Assembly (NCBI RefSeq): GCF_964204865.1
Contig: NC_135259.1
Span: forward strand, 5,466,974 to 5,530,973
DNA: 64,000 nucleotides
Reading direction: 5' to 3'
DNA from: Styela clava
Lineage: Eukaryota > Chordata > Ascidiacea > Stolidobranchia > Styelidae
Shown here: positions 37,690-48,356 of the stretch, in pieces
Numbering within the stretch: the stretch's first letter is position 1
Layout: every line of letters begins with the position of its first letter
The notes under the pieces: model-generated
What the model saw: only the letters and a program-made list of their open reading frames with translations
Database searches by the model: none
What the model was told of the DNA's origin: nothing
Position numbers and translations under genes: made by a program

Positions 37690-38178
37690 ATGGCTTCTGG
37701 CCAAGCAGTGAAGTTGTTTGTGTACGATCTCACAAAAGGCCTGGCAAGTCAGCTGGCCCCTATGATTATTGGGCGACCTCTGGACGGAATATGGCACACA
37801 TCAATAGTGTGTTATAATCAAGAATTTTTCTTCGGTGGCATGGGAATAGAAAGTTGTCCGCCATGTGGAACTATACTAGGTTCTCCAGATAAGCAAGTTC
37901 ATTTGGGTTCAACTGAAGTACCATCAGAAATGTTCTATGAGTATCTTTCACAGCTTGGTTCAGATACTTTCAAACCGCAGAAATATGAACTGTTCCATCA
38001 TAACTGCAATAATTTTTCATCGGAAGTTGCCCAGTTCTTAACAGGAAAAGATATCCCATCATACATAACAGATTTACCAGGAGAAATTCTTTCAACTCCA
38101 ATGGGACAGATGATAAAAAATATGCTCGAAAACACTCAAGTTTCTCCAGGAGCTGGACAAACTACTCGACATTTTTAG
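37690..38178 (+). CDS. DESI1: Desumoylating isopeptidase 1 / PPPDE peptidase
   Basis: Single-exon 162-aa protein of the PPPDE (DUF862) cysteine-peptidase fold. In mammals DESI1 removes SUMO from selected substrates and has also been linked to depalmitoylation and to nuclear export. The putative catalytic pair is visible: His36 in GIWHTSIV and Cys106 in HNCNNFSSEVAQFL. The conserved FFFGG, STEV and KDIPSYITDLPGE blocks are also present. Length is close to the 168-aa human protein, and the C terminus is short and polar. The lack of introns is notable, but the frame is clean and the 3' UTR carries a good poly(A) signal, so it reads as a functional gene. Confidence 0.96.
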   Translation: MASGQAVKLFVYDLTKGLASQLAPMIIGRPLDGIWHTSIVCYNQEFFFGGMGIESCPPCGTILGSPDKQVHLGSTEVPSEMFYEYLSQLGSDTFKPQKYELFHHNCNNFSSEVAQFLTGKDIPSYITDLPGEILSTPMGQMIKNMLENTQVSPGAGQTTRHF

Positions 38179-38581
38179 AATTTTTTAATATCAGTATTGG
38201 AATATTCTTAACTAGTTTGTAATTCAAGACAAAGGGACAAATGTTAAATAGGTGGTCTTTGAGGTGGTATCTCATTATAGTTTAAAGCAATATTTGCCAT
38301 TAATTCCATAAAAAGTTGCAGGAATTTAAGTGAGATTCCTCATTTCACCCTTTTGGGTTGAAATTCTTGATTAGTGTTGAAAGTGCACAACCTGTTATCC
38401 AAGAACTGGAGTATTGCGGTCTATGGATTGCACAACTTGTCTTGATTGTGCTCAGTGGTAAAATTGCAGATACAAATGATTCACTCAAGTGCTGGTATCT
38501 ATCGCATGAAACTGTAGTATTACTGTTATTTCCTCTAACTTGCATAGTATTATTGATCTTATATATTTGTTTGGCAATAAA
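38179..38581 (+). other. Predicted DESI1 3' UTR
   Basis: About 400 nt after the stop, ending with AATAAA at 38576-38581 and a downstream T/GT-rich segment. An 89-codon hydrophobic open frame within (38358-38627) lacks domain support and is probably chance. Confidence 0.55.
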
Positions 38582-38874
38582 TGTATTATTGTTTGCATAT
38601 GAAAGGATTTTGCTGGAGATTGTTTAATTTCGAATTAAAGCATCATTAAAGCCAACTTTAAAACAGCAAGACAAGCCATACATAACTCAGCCCCATATTT
38701 AGATCACACCAGCGTATCTAGTTAAATCAGTTTCTAAGTTCACTTACGTACAATACCCTCACACAGGAAAAATCGGAAGGTTACTCAAAATTTAATAAAT
38801 GTCAAATCAAAAAAGAATGAAAAAGAACATGTAACGAGTTAATGCACAAATAAGAAATAAAATTACACATCAGA

Positions 38875-39085
38875 ACACTGATTTCTCAAACTGTGAGGAG
38901 CGCCCCAGAGGGGGCGGGCCGTAGACAATTTTTTGAAGTGGCATGAAGCTAATTAAAAACAAAATGTTTGTTAAATTCGATCTTGCCCACTTTATTTTGA
39001 ATATTTACGTTCCATCCACATATTTTCAACCTGTTGTTGTTTTAAAGAGGGGGCGCGGCTTGAAAAGTTTAGAACCAATGTTCTA
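38875..39085. mobile_element. hAT-type MITE copy between DESI1 and BRC gene
   Basis: The left part 'cactgatttctcaaactg' with GGAGCGCCCC and the right part 'gggggcgcggcttgaaaagt' then 'tagaaccaatg' match the 13444-13740 element in order. The centre shares 'catgaagctaattaaaaaca' and 'cgatcttgcccac'. Ends are eroded and no 8-bp duplication was found. Confidence 0.6.
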
Positions 39086-39248
39086 GAGCAAAACATTGGA
39101 CACAATACAAGTCAACATCAAGAGCAATTTACAAGCACAATTTATGCACACATGTTGCAACGGTTAAAATGCTTTTCAAAATTAATATTAGCTACAGATA
39201 AACCAAATTGTGTAGTTCGTTACAAAAGAATCGATGCATGCCATGAAA

Positions 39249-39254
39249 TTTATT
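39249..39254 (-). terminator. Poly(A) signal of BRC-repeat gene
   Basis: AATAAA on the minus strand, about 12 nt beyond the stop codon at 39266. Confidence 0.45.
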
Positions 39255-39265
39255 AACTGTACCAG

Positions 39266-41553
39266 TCAACTCAAGATGTTCTCAAACATTTCAGCAGCTT
39301 TAATGAGGCTTTCATCAGATACAGAAATTTGTGAGTAGCCGTGGTTTTTGATACCAAGCAGCTTTCTGTTGTAATTCTGGGAGAAAGAGTCATTCAATAT
39401 AGTAGCACTCGATCTAGGATTTTCATGAATTTGCTGTTTCGTTGTAGTATTTCCTTTACTGCATCTTGGGGCTTTGAATTCCTTATTCTTTTCCTTTCCC
39501 ATTAAATGTTCTTTTTTGAATAAATTCGCAAGTTCACATCTTGGTATATGAGGTCACAATTACTATTATTATTCTGCATTGATTCATCACAAGCAGTATT
39601 AGCTGCAAGAGACAGTAAAGACAAATCATTTTTATCATCTTTTGATAATATTTCACATGCTTTTGCTAAAGCTGCTTCAGATATAATCACAGGTTTATTG
39701 CTCGCAGTTTTAAATCCTTCAAAATTATCCGATCCAGTGGTAGACCTATGTGAAATATCAAAACTTGAATTTTCTGAATTCTGTTTTTCAAAGCTCTTAA
39801 TGAGCTGTTTTGCTTTAGTCAAGGAGGACTCTGAAACAGAGACAGCTTTCTTCGTTAAAGCCGATGTAAATCCAGGCACAGTGTCAGTCTCAGTGGAGTT
39901 GAATTCACATTCCACGTTGAGCTGCATTTCTTCATCAAGCTGAGCAACTGCCTCAGCCAAAAGTTCATCATCCGAATCATTCATGGCATTATTGTCCGGT
40001 TTTGTTTTATTGACATTTGACAAAATATTTTGCGTACTTCCCATAAATGCAGATGAACCTTTTTTGTCAAAATCTCTTATGTTAACATGTCTTGTTGTCG
40101 CATTCACTTGTTTTGGGTATGTATTAGATGTAGGACTTTCGAGCAATTTGATATCACTCTTCATTGGGTAAGAGTTTGACAGTTTCTCATTCTCTATTAC
40201 ATGTACGTTCAATGTGTCCGTAATTTTGTCCGAACTCAGTTTTGTGTCTATCGCTCTTTGGCAAGAATTTTTTCCGAAGGGTAGTATATTAGATGGCTTT
40301 CCAGAATTTGTGTTTGTCGTTGTTCTATTTTGCTCATTCACAGATGGCTTTATCAATGTGATATTAGTATTTACCAAGTCTTCATGACATTCTTTATCAA
40401 ACTTTTCATTCAAGTCTACAACCAGACATTCAATTTCAATCCCATCTGTATGAAGAGAGCAATCCAAATTTGCTTTAGTATTCTCTGCTTCACAAATAAC
40501 ATGCTCTCCACTTTCCACTGGTTCGAGTAAAATAGTTTTCTTGCTTTTCTTCAATTTCCTTTTCCTTGACCGTCTTAGCAAAATTGGGCTTGTGCAGGCA
40601 TTTGTCGGTTGATCATTTTCTTCTATTAGTTCTGATAACAAAATTAGTTCATTATCAGGCAACTCATCATCTTTCACAGTGTTTGCATTATTCAAGCAAG
40701 TTTTTATACAGTGAGCACCCCCTGCCTCAATATTCAGTGATGCATTGATATTCACATCATTTAGTTCTTGAAATATCTTCGATGCATGATTCATAGCCGT
40801 TTGTGATATCGATATATCTTTGTTGCTTGCCGTTTTAAATCCATGCAAGCATGGATTTTCGATGGAAAGCTCATCTTTATTCAATCTTGTACATTTTGAT
40901 GAACCCATCTTCGTTAAAATGAAATCATTATTATTTATACAAATTGTTGAAGCAGCTTTTTCTTTGGCACATGGAGTGGCCTTCGATTCCATATCGTCTG
41001 CAAATGTGTCTATGCCCTTTTCTTTGCCATTTGTTATGTTGTCAGAGATAATAATGCATTCATTATTAGTGGATTCGTTGGTAATACACGTTTCAATATT
41101 AGAACTGAGACGACATCCCTGAGGTGCGGATTTTAAGGGCTCACAGTGTAGATCATACCTTTGTGTTGTGGAGTTAGGAGTAGTTACAGAAAAATTTGAG
41201 GTGCTTGTTCGTAATTCTACAGGCTCAAACTTTTGCTTTTTGGCTAGATTGTTGTTGTTAACCATTATCCGCTTCGATGATTTATTTCTGAAAGTTGGTG
41301 ATGCAGAGTTTTCAATGGAATGGAATCGTCTGCGAATGCCAAGCGACTTTACTCCGCTCCTACGCAATGGTGCTGAAGCTGGAGTGGTTTGTAATACACT
41401 GCTTCTGTTGCTTTGCATCGGACTTCCACAATCATCTTGATTGTCCTCGTCATTGGGTGACTTTCTGCATGTTGGATACATGAATGCACCTTGTCCTGAC
41501 TTGGGCTTCAACAATATTTGTGAAAGTGTTGGAGAGTCCATTGTTTGAAACAT
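39266..41553 (-). CDS. BRC-repeat protein (BRCA2-like), no DNA-binding domain seen
   Basis: A 683-codon open frame (41553-39502) runs into a second frame (39502-39266, 78 codons). The longer frame has three BRC-type RAD51-binding repeats: HGFKTASNKDISIS, GFTSALTKKAVSVS and GFKTASNKPVIISE. Each is followed by the typical Ala/Leu helix (e.g. AALAKACEIL). A fourth partial repeat (YSQISVSDESLIKAAEMF) lies in the second frame. In BRCA2, FxxA in such repeats docks on RAD51; here FKTA and FTSA fit. The rest is Asn/Ser/Lys/Glu-rich and looks disordered. The frames differ by one base at an A6 run (39512-39517). Start: Met 41553 or the better-context Met 41541, with an in-frame stop just upstream. BRCA2 helical/OB domains are absent and DESI1 follows on the other strand. 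It could be a truncated paralogue, one exon of a larger gene, or a lineage-specific short BRCA2. Confidence 0.78.
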
Positions 41554-41760
41554 AAATAGAGTCCAACTGGGCTAACGTTACCGATATATTCCAGTTTTCA
41601 GAGAACTTGTACGAGACAATGGCCAATCATCTTTAAACATCAGTTCATCCCAGCATTCCTTAAAAATAGTACTTAAAAATAGTATAAATCTGTTAAAAAC
41701 AGACAGCAGTAAAACCTGAAAATATAGATAAGATACCTGTCTGCCTGTACAGCTGTACCG

Positions 41761-42112
41761 TGGATAGGATAGGATTTACATATTTATCCCAGGGGAGAGG
41801 AAAGCTGATAGGACGGCTCAATCATATGGCGAACCACGGCCTCTCGTCCGGTTACCTGTCCAGGTCGGATATGGGATTAGTTAGCCAGTTATTTGTTTTC
41901 GGAAGCATGGACTTGATGGTGGTGGAAGCCGTAACCGACCAGCGGTTACGTGAACCACCCTGCGGCGGCGGCGAGGAGTCCAGCAATCCTCTCGCACATA
42001 ATCATCCCCGCATGGGATTCGAACCTGCGAACCCACGAAGAGTAATCAGAGATGCGGTGGTGAGCGTTTTCCTAACGCTTAGCACAATGCGCCACACTGC
42101 CGAGTCGCAAGG
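41761..42112 (-). mobile_element. tRNA-derived SINE, copy A
   Basis: Read on the minus strand, the head near 42105 has an A-box-like 'gtgtggcgcattgtgctaag' and a B-box-like GGTTCGAATCC about 65 nt on, as in tRNA-derived SINEs. The tail at 41761-41775 is a run of TATCC units. A likely target duplication, gtaccgt, lies at about 41756-41762 and 42114-42120. Related copies are at 53455, 55371 and 55606. Confidence 0.82.
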
Positions 42113-42529
42113 TACCGTAGGTACGGTACCTTGGCACATGTTCACTAAACAGTCAGTCAGTTCACTAAACGCCGTTTCTTATAACTTAAAACTGTAAAAC
42201 GGTACATCATGTCACGCATAATACATACGAATACGATGAGAGTTATCAACATAACACGAGCTAACCGCAAAGGAAATTAACAAAGATAAGAGCTAACTGC
42301 ACTGCCGCATGGAAAGTACCGTAACAATGAACAGATGTTTCATTTCACCCATCAACATACTGACATAGATAAAAAATTTAAAAGCCCAGAGCTTTAAAAA
42401 AACACTACATTCTGTATCCTGTTATACAAACGTTTTAAATGCTCATAGGTTTTAAAAAGCACTACCTGTACATTCTTTATTCTGTGAACAGTTGTCATAC
42501 CGCCGATCCCGAATGCCGAGATTTAAGTT

Positions 42530-42930
42530 ATAGGCTGAGTGGAAGTGGTGACTCCTCTTCGGCCCATGGGCAGGGGTCACGACCCATCAAATTGGGCCTA
42601 GGCCCATCAGGCTATGGGCCGCGGCCCATCAAGTTGTGTAAAGAAACTATTCACTTGGCTAACGCAGACAGTCCCCAAACTCATAATAGAACTATAATGT
42701 AAAAATCTGAACAAAATTTTGCCCTAACCCCAACCTGGTACCGTACACATACTACAGGAGTTTATTTTTTGGTTCGAATATTGAAAATTTTGGTAAGATA
42801 ATTGAGTTTTTCCCGACGGGGCCGCGGCCCATAGCTTGATGAGCGACGGCCCATGTGGCCCAATTAGATGGGCCGTGGCCCCGGCCCATGGGTCGTAGTG
42901 GAGTCACCACCCCTGTAGTATAGGCTGGCC
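42530..42930. repeat. Inverted repeat of GGCCCAT-rich arms
   Basis: Arms at about 42536-42640 and 42820-42925 are inverted copies, separated by about 180 bp. Each has several GGCCCAT/ATGGGCC units, a 'ccgcggccca' core and a 'tggtgactcc' outer part. The RNA or single strand would form a long GC-rich hairpin. They may be the terminal inverted repeats of a non-autonomous element, with MITE M1 sequence in the loop. Confidence 0.75.
42652..42762. mobile_element. MITE family M1, partial copy 3
   Basis: Contains 'cacttggctaacgcagacag', 'ataatagaacta' and the end 'cgtacacatactacaggag', matching the right half of copy 1 (34190-34432). It lies between the two GGCCCAT arms. Confidence 0.65.
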
Positions 42931-43100
42931 GCTTCAGTATCGTTGTGTGTGGGTTCGTTAACTTTGATTTTAGGTAAGTGAACACCGACGACTAACGTAC
43001 CGGTGAACACGTATCGCTTCTTTGCAAAACCTTCCGAGCCTTATCTAAGATTTTGTTTGCTCTCCTGATTTCATAATCAGTTTTATTTATTTCTTTTTAC

Positions 43101-46100
43101 CAGTGGCGGCGCGTGGTCATTTTGACAACCGGGGCGGGGCAAGCTACTGCGGGACCAAGTCACCCCCATCTACGGGGACAGGATGAGCGCTGTAAGTTCT
43201 CCCATCATTTTATGAGTATAAAAACCATTCCATCGGTAACAACCACTCGGCAAAAGCGACAATTTTTAACGATAAGAAAGTGTCTTTAAAACCGGTCCAA
43301 GTCAAGGGATTAATAAATATAGACATAGTTTATTTTGAAACCTCTTTCAAAAGGAAAGGCAATATTTACCCAGATAAATACAATGACATATTACCAGAAA
43401 CTTCGGGAAAGCAGACAAAACCTAAAATAAGGTTTAAAACGTTACTATGAAGAGAGGAAAGGTAATGCAAAGATAAGGACATGCGTCGCTCACTCATAGA
43501 TATATATGCTGCTAGACTTCTACTGCTTGAACATATATGCAACACGCCGCGGTTTCTTGGAAGCAAAATGCTCAATAACGCGCTGATTAAAGTCATGCAT
43601 CCCAGATATAACGTCTCTGTGAATGGATAAAACAGCCAAGGAATTTAATCTATCTTGCTTCATTGTGTTTCTGAGATACGTTTTAATACGCTTCAGCGTG
43701 CTGAATGTTCGCTCTGCGTCGGCGGAAGAAATAGGCGTCGTCAAAATGATGTCCAGAAATTTTGCAGACGCCGCAAAGGTAGTTACTAGAGTGTTATCTA
43801 TGAGGAACCCATAGAGCGCGCAAGTTGATGTGATGTTCAAAAAAGTTTGATTGGTGTATATACATCGCAATTCATTTTCCAATTTACCCACGTTTATCAT
43901 GGGGTAAAATTTGGAGACAGTAGCCAACAAATGGATGGGAAATTGACGTGCAAATTTTGAAAAATTTTTGGGGTTCATCAAAGAGAACGCGGCAAAGTGT
44001 TCAGTGCGCAGACGATCGCCTATTTGATTCACCAGAATGTCACAGCATTCCTTTGCAGACAAAATCAAACGCTGCGTTGTTTGCCCGCGGCGTAAAGAAG
44101 CACTCCATGTGTCGTCGTATTTTATTGTTTCCCGGATACGAGATACAGCATCGCAGAAGTCTGAAAAACACGAATGCACAGACGCTCCATCCATTAGCCT
44201 TGACTGCAATGCACCGTATAATACATCCACGTGATAAAATATTGTGGAGAAAAAAGCGAGAAAAAATGAAAACTCACCATCTTCTAGCAGACGCTTTACA
44301 TTTGCCGCCTCCCTCACAGAGCGTTCGTCCCAAACCGCCGGAGAGCTCTGAATGCCATTGAAACACTCAATGAGTTCAGACCTAATTTCGGACACGCCCT
44401 GCACCACGCGTGATAAGAAGTTCCAACGTGTTGGTGCACAAGCTGGGAGACGGCGGCTACATATCTGGCGAAGGAGGTCAGAGCGCTTCGGCGAAACGGA
44501 AAAAAATGAAGAAAACCCCGAAACATTTGCAAAAAATATACGGACGGGAGGGATATCAAGACACATATTTTTAATAACGAGGTTAAATTGGTGTGCATAA
44601 CAATGTAAAAAATGCGCATGAGGAAAATCTTCTTTTATATAAACTTGAACACCATGTTTCGACCCACTCATGACTGCCGCGCCGTCATAAGTTTGAGCTA
44701 TCAATTTTGACTTCGCGTTGTAAGGCTGTAACACTTCTTTCAGTACAGCCGATATCCCGCAAGCCGTGCGATCAACGATTGGTACAAAGCTGTGAAATCT
44801 CTCGGTAGGTTTACCATCTTTCACAAACCGAAAAATCACAGCCAGTTGGGAAACGCACGTGATGTCAGTTGTCTCGTCAGACTGAATCGAAAGGAACTGG
44901 CAATTCTCAATTTCCAGAGCCAAATGTTGTAAATAAATTGTATACATTGAGTCGAGCAAATCATTTTGGATATCCTTAGATGTCCCTTTCGAAACAGTTG
45001 CGGCATCAAGATGATCTCTCAAGTCTCAATACTGTATCTAGGGATGCGGTGTATTCCACCATATCCAAAAATACCCCTCTATTAGAAGAGCCAGCCCGTT
45101 CATCGTGCCCACGGAGGGACAGCTCGTGACAACCAATGAACTTCAAAACATCTATCAATCGACCGAGAACATGGCGGTTTTTCTCGACGTTTCGGTTGTG
45201 CCGACGAATAGAAACCGCGCGTCCTTCATCCAACTGTGCTGCAATATTAACATTTCCGAATGTTCGGTATTTTACTGCATTGTCCAGATGCTCCATAGAA
45301 GATTGATGATCCCTGGTACGCTCGGAAAGATGTTTAAGATCTCTAAAACCAAATTTACACCAACGTGAGTCACGGGCGGTAGCAAAAAGTAGGCAATAAA
45401 AACAAAAAAGTGCATTTTTGTCCTCGCTGTAACACAACCATTCGTGTTTTTTATACCAAGTTTCTGCGCAGAATGTACGCCGACGCTTTCCTCCGTCATG
45501 GGATTGTTCCAGTGAACAATTTTTTGGTTGATAAGGCCCAAGACGTTGTACCTCTAATTTTTGTTCCAGCGGCAGCTGCGAAAACGGAGTGCGAAGTAGT
45601 GCATCGACCTTATTCATTATGAGGTCTAAGGCTAAGAAATGCGAAGCCGGAAAGAAGTGAGGAGCTCAAAAGGAATGTGGAAAATTGAAAGCAAATGGAC
45701 TAAAGGTCTCTAACTGATTCAAATAGCGAAACAAGCGACAAAAACGAAGGCGGGGAAACTATCAACTCTTCAAGCAACCAACGAACGAGAAGGAATGCGT
45801 GAATATGTCAACACGTTGTTGTAAGAAACGTCGGCATTGTGTCGCCATAATTTCGGGGCTAGCCCCGATCGGCCCCGATGATTTAGTAAAAGAAACAGAA
45901 AACAAACGAGACAAACGCGGCGAGTGGAAGATAAAAGAGAGAATACGATATACAATGAGCAACCGGGGCAAAATCGGCGTCGCCCCGTCGACGTTCGGCG
46001 AAGGCTTTGCGAGCGAAAAATGAACCATGTCGGGAGAATATGGCTAGTGTAGACAGTCTGTGCAACCGATATTGAGGTATTTTTCGAATATTTTTTATTA

Positions 46101-46152
46101 TACCGAAAAAAACAACCGGGGCAATGCCGGCACTATTGACGCGCCGCCACTG
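43101..46152 (-). mobile_element. 3.05-kb hAT transposon with TIRs and near-perfect TSD
   Basis: Perfect 14-bp terminal inverted repeats, CAGTGGCGGCGCGT, sit at both ends. The 8-bp flanks are ctttttac (43093-43100) and atttttac (46153-46160), seven of eight matching. The element carries a ZMYM1-like/TTF-zinc-finger transposase on the minus strand (43520-45617). GC-rich palindromic stretches such as ggggctagcccc lie near the 3' side on plus (about 45855-45870). Confidence 0.9.
43520..45617 (-). pseudogene. hAT transposase (TTF zinc finger, DUF4371, dimerisation domain), frameshifted
   Basis: The first frame (45617-45006, 203 aa) carries a TTF-type zinc-finger region (TFCAETWYKKHEWLCYS, then FCFYCLLF). 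The second (45022-43520, 500 aa) carries the RNase-H-like hAT core: SIQSDETTD with the first catalytic Asp near residue 50, the YDGAAVMSG Asp near 113, and the CYAHQ Cys/His motif near 140. Next comes the C-terminal dimerisation region SSADAERTFSTLKRIKTYLR with the catalytic Glu. The frames are joined in family members but separated here at about 45022-45035 by a 7-nt tandem duplication (ttgagac/ttgaga). Apart from that break the protein looks complete, so the loss of function is recent. Confidence 0.88.
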
Positions 46153-46160
46153 ATTTTTAC

Positions 46161-46735
46161 CAATCATTTTATTGTTACGCTAATTATGGAGTCGAAATAA
46201 ACTTATACTTATTAAAACTGATCGAAGCTGAGGACAACATGAACAGTCAAACGTCCGATGTAAAGGATATATATTTGAGGAAGAATTCCGTAAAAGACTG
46301 CTTACACAATGCACATAGATTTTGATTAAACCTGAAGTTGGAACGCGTAGGGCGTATGGCGCAGGGCGTAGAAGGCTCTTGTCACATTTTCTTCGTTCGT
46401 TGGTGTTTACTTTACGCTGCTTTTACTATTGTTGTTTATCGTCCAGTAGACTAGTTAAGTGCGTTCGTAATCACATTAATTGTCACATATTGCGCACCGC
46501 TTGTTTGTTTGTTGTATTCTACACTCGTTATTTTCTCGTACAGATATATATAGTATGTGTGTGTATATAGCACTCGTATGGTGCTTACAGCTCAATTAAG
46601 GCCTTTTGCACCAGGTCGTAATAGATAGGCTATTTATCTAGGAGAAATTTATTTAAAATAATTCCTTTGTTGCTATTAAATGCGTCTACAAGTAGATTCG
46701 ACAAATTTTAGCACATGAAATAAAATTCTACAATC
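46161..46735. other. Spacer between hAT element and LINE 3' end
   Basis: No supported gene. It probably includes the 3' untranslated part of the minus-strand LINE, whose RNase H frame stops at 46740. No target-site duplication was identified. Confidence 0.4.
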
Positions 46736-46739
46736 TGTT

Positions 46740-47515
46740 TTAAATATTGAAGCCGAAACGGTACATCATAATCGGCACATAATTTAGTAAATTGGATCGT
46801 TGATTATTGAAACGTCTGCAGAACAGAATTAAATGGGCAACAATTTCTTTTACGTGACAAAAAGAGCATAGTCCGTCTTGATGACATCCAATTTTTTGTA
46901 AATGGCTATTTAATCGACAATGTCCTGTCTGTAAACGAAACAGCATTATTTCGTACTTCCGGTGTATGTTTGGATATTGAATTATGGGTAGTTCTGGGTG
47001 AAACATCTCAAAATGGTCTGTATCTTCACTTTGTATATATTCAGTATTCCATTTGCGATGACAAACATCAGACAACAAAGATTTAGCTTCATTTTCTTCA
47101 ATGTCTATACAAGTAGCAGAGTTTGGAGAAGTGGTAGCTCGCTTTGCTAGTGAATCTACACGTTCATTTCCCGGAATGTCCTTATGCCCGGGAATCCACG
47201 ATAAGGTGACTCGTTTCCCCATAGCGATAATTTGGACATATGTAGTTTTGATGTCAATGATAAATTCATTGAAGGAATTCGTGCACGATTCAATAGATTG
47301 TAATGCACTTTGGCAATCTGATGAAATAACGGTTTCGTATGCATTGCTTTGATCGTTGACCCGTTTCAGCGATTGTAGGATCGCATTTAGTTCTGCACTA
47401 TATGATGAGCTCAGTTGAAGTGAGGGGTAGCTGTGTTCGACTGATCTCAATGGCTCGAAAAAGGCGGATCCACAGCCATTTTCATTTTTTGATCCATCTG
47501 TGAAAATTAAAAATG
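46740..47515 (-). pseudogene. LINE RNase H and C-terminal zinc-finger-like region
   Basis: RNase H motifs are present: FTDGSKNENG (first Asp), SSYSAELNAIL (Glu), ISSDCQSAL (Asp) and WIPGHKDIPGNERVD (His and last Asp). After it comes a 'LQTGHCRLNSHL' segment and CSFC plus His, as in the C terminus of I/Jockey-type ORF2. The domain itself has no stop, but it is cut off from RT by the hAT relic. Confidence 0.85.
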
Positions 47516-47520
47516 AAAAA

Positions 47521-48247
47521 ATATTAAATTAAAAAAAAAAATTGATGAAGAAGGAAGGATTCAACAGTGAATGGTGTACAAAATATTTTGTTGTCCCACA
47601 CAACCAAGGTGCTGTCTGCCTCGTTTGTCAAAGTACTATTGCAGGTATCAAAGAGTATAATGTTAAACATCATTACATAACCAAGCACTCCTCCCAGTTT
47701 GATAAAATTCTTGGCCAGGCACGAGTAGACAAACTGGAACATTTAAAAAAAATCCATTTTTTCACCAATTACAAGAAGGGCTCAGAACTGGTGACAGGTT
47801 GAGTTTTAAACTTTGTGAATGTATGGCAGAAAAGTGAAAGCCTTTCAGTGACGGAGAATTTATTGAAAACTGTTTGACAATATTTACAGAATATGAATGC
47901 CCAGAAAAAAAAACATTTGGTGGAGCAAACCAGCCATTCCAGCTTTACTGTTTCACGCCGAACAAATGATCTTTCAGATAATATCAAAGAAACTTCGAAA
48001 GAGAGATTGAAATCGTGTGAAGCTTTCAGTCTGGCATTGGATGAGAGCACTGATATCAGTGACACAAGTTTGCGTTCATCTCACTATTTCTGCAAGAAAC
48101 CCTAATAATGCCGTAAGATAACTAGCAAAAATAAACAATTTTTGTACCGGTAATTACGAGAAAGTCTATATTAAATAAAGGTGCGGCCCGCGGCTTCACC
48201 CAGTTACTTGAATTTGGCCCGAATTTGAAAAAGGTTGCACACCCCTG
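47521..48247 (+). mobile_element. hAT relic (ZBED/GTF2IRD2-type transposase) inside the LINE
   Basis: The plus frame 47542-47802 has a BED-like region (WCTKYFVVPHNQGAVCLVC, then HHYITKH). After stops, a further frame gives 'EAFSLALDESTDISDT', the first catalytic-Asp block of hAT transposases. The 3' end 'ggttgcacacccctg' at about 48233-48247 is a typical hAT tip of the CAGGGGTGTGC type. The 5' tip is missing or eroded, so the left border is approximate. Confidence 0.72.
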
Positions 48248-48356
48248 CTGTAGGATAGTATATGATATCTATAAGTTAGGCATTTCAGAAGATGTCGGAT
48301 GTGTAGTAGCATTTCTCCAGATGCCGCTTACAACATTAGACATGAGTTTTGAATTT

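Noticed and set aside
38358..38627. An 89-codon hydrophobic frame after DESI1
   Set aside because: It lies within the predicted DESI1 3' UTR, before or across its poly(A) signal, with no domain or splice support.
39548..39943. A 131-codon plus-strand frame
   Set aside because: It is the antisense shadow of the BRC-repeat coding frame.
41760..42197. A 145-codon plus-strand frame
   Set aside because: It is the SINE sequence read in the antisense direction; similar frames appear in the other SINE copies.
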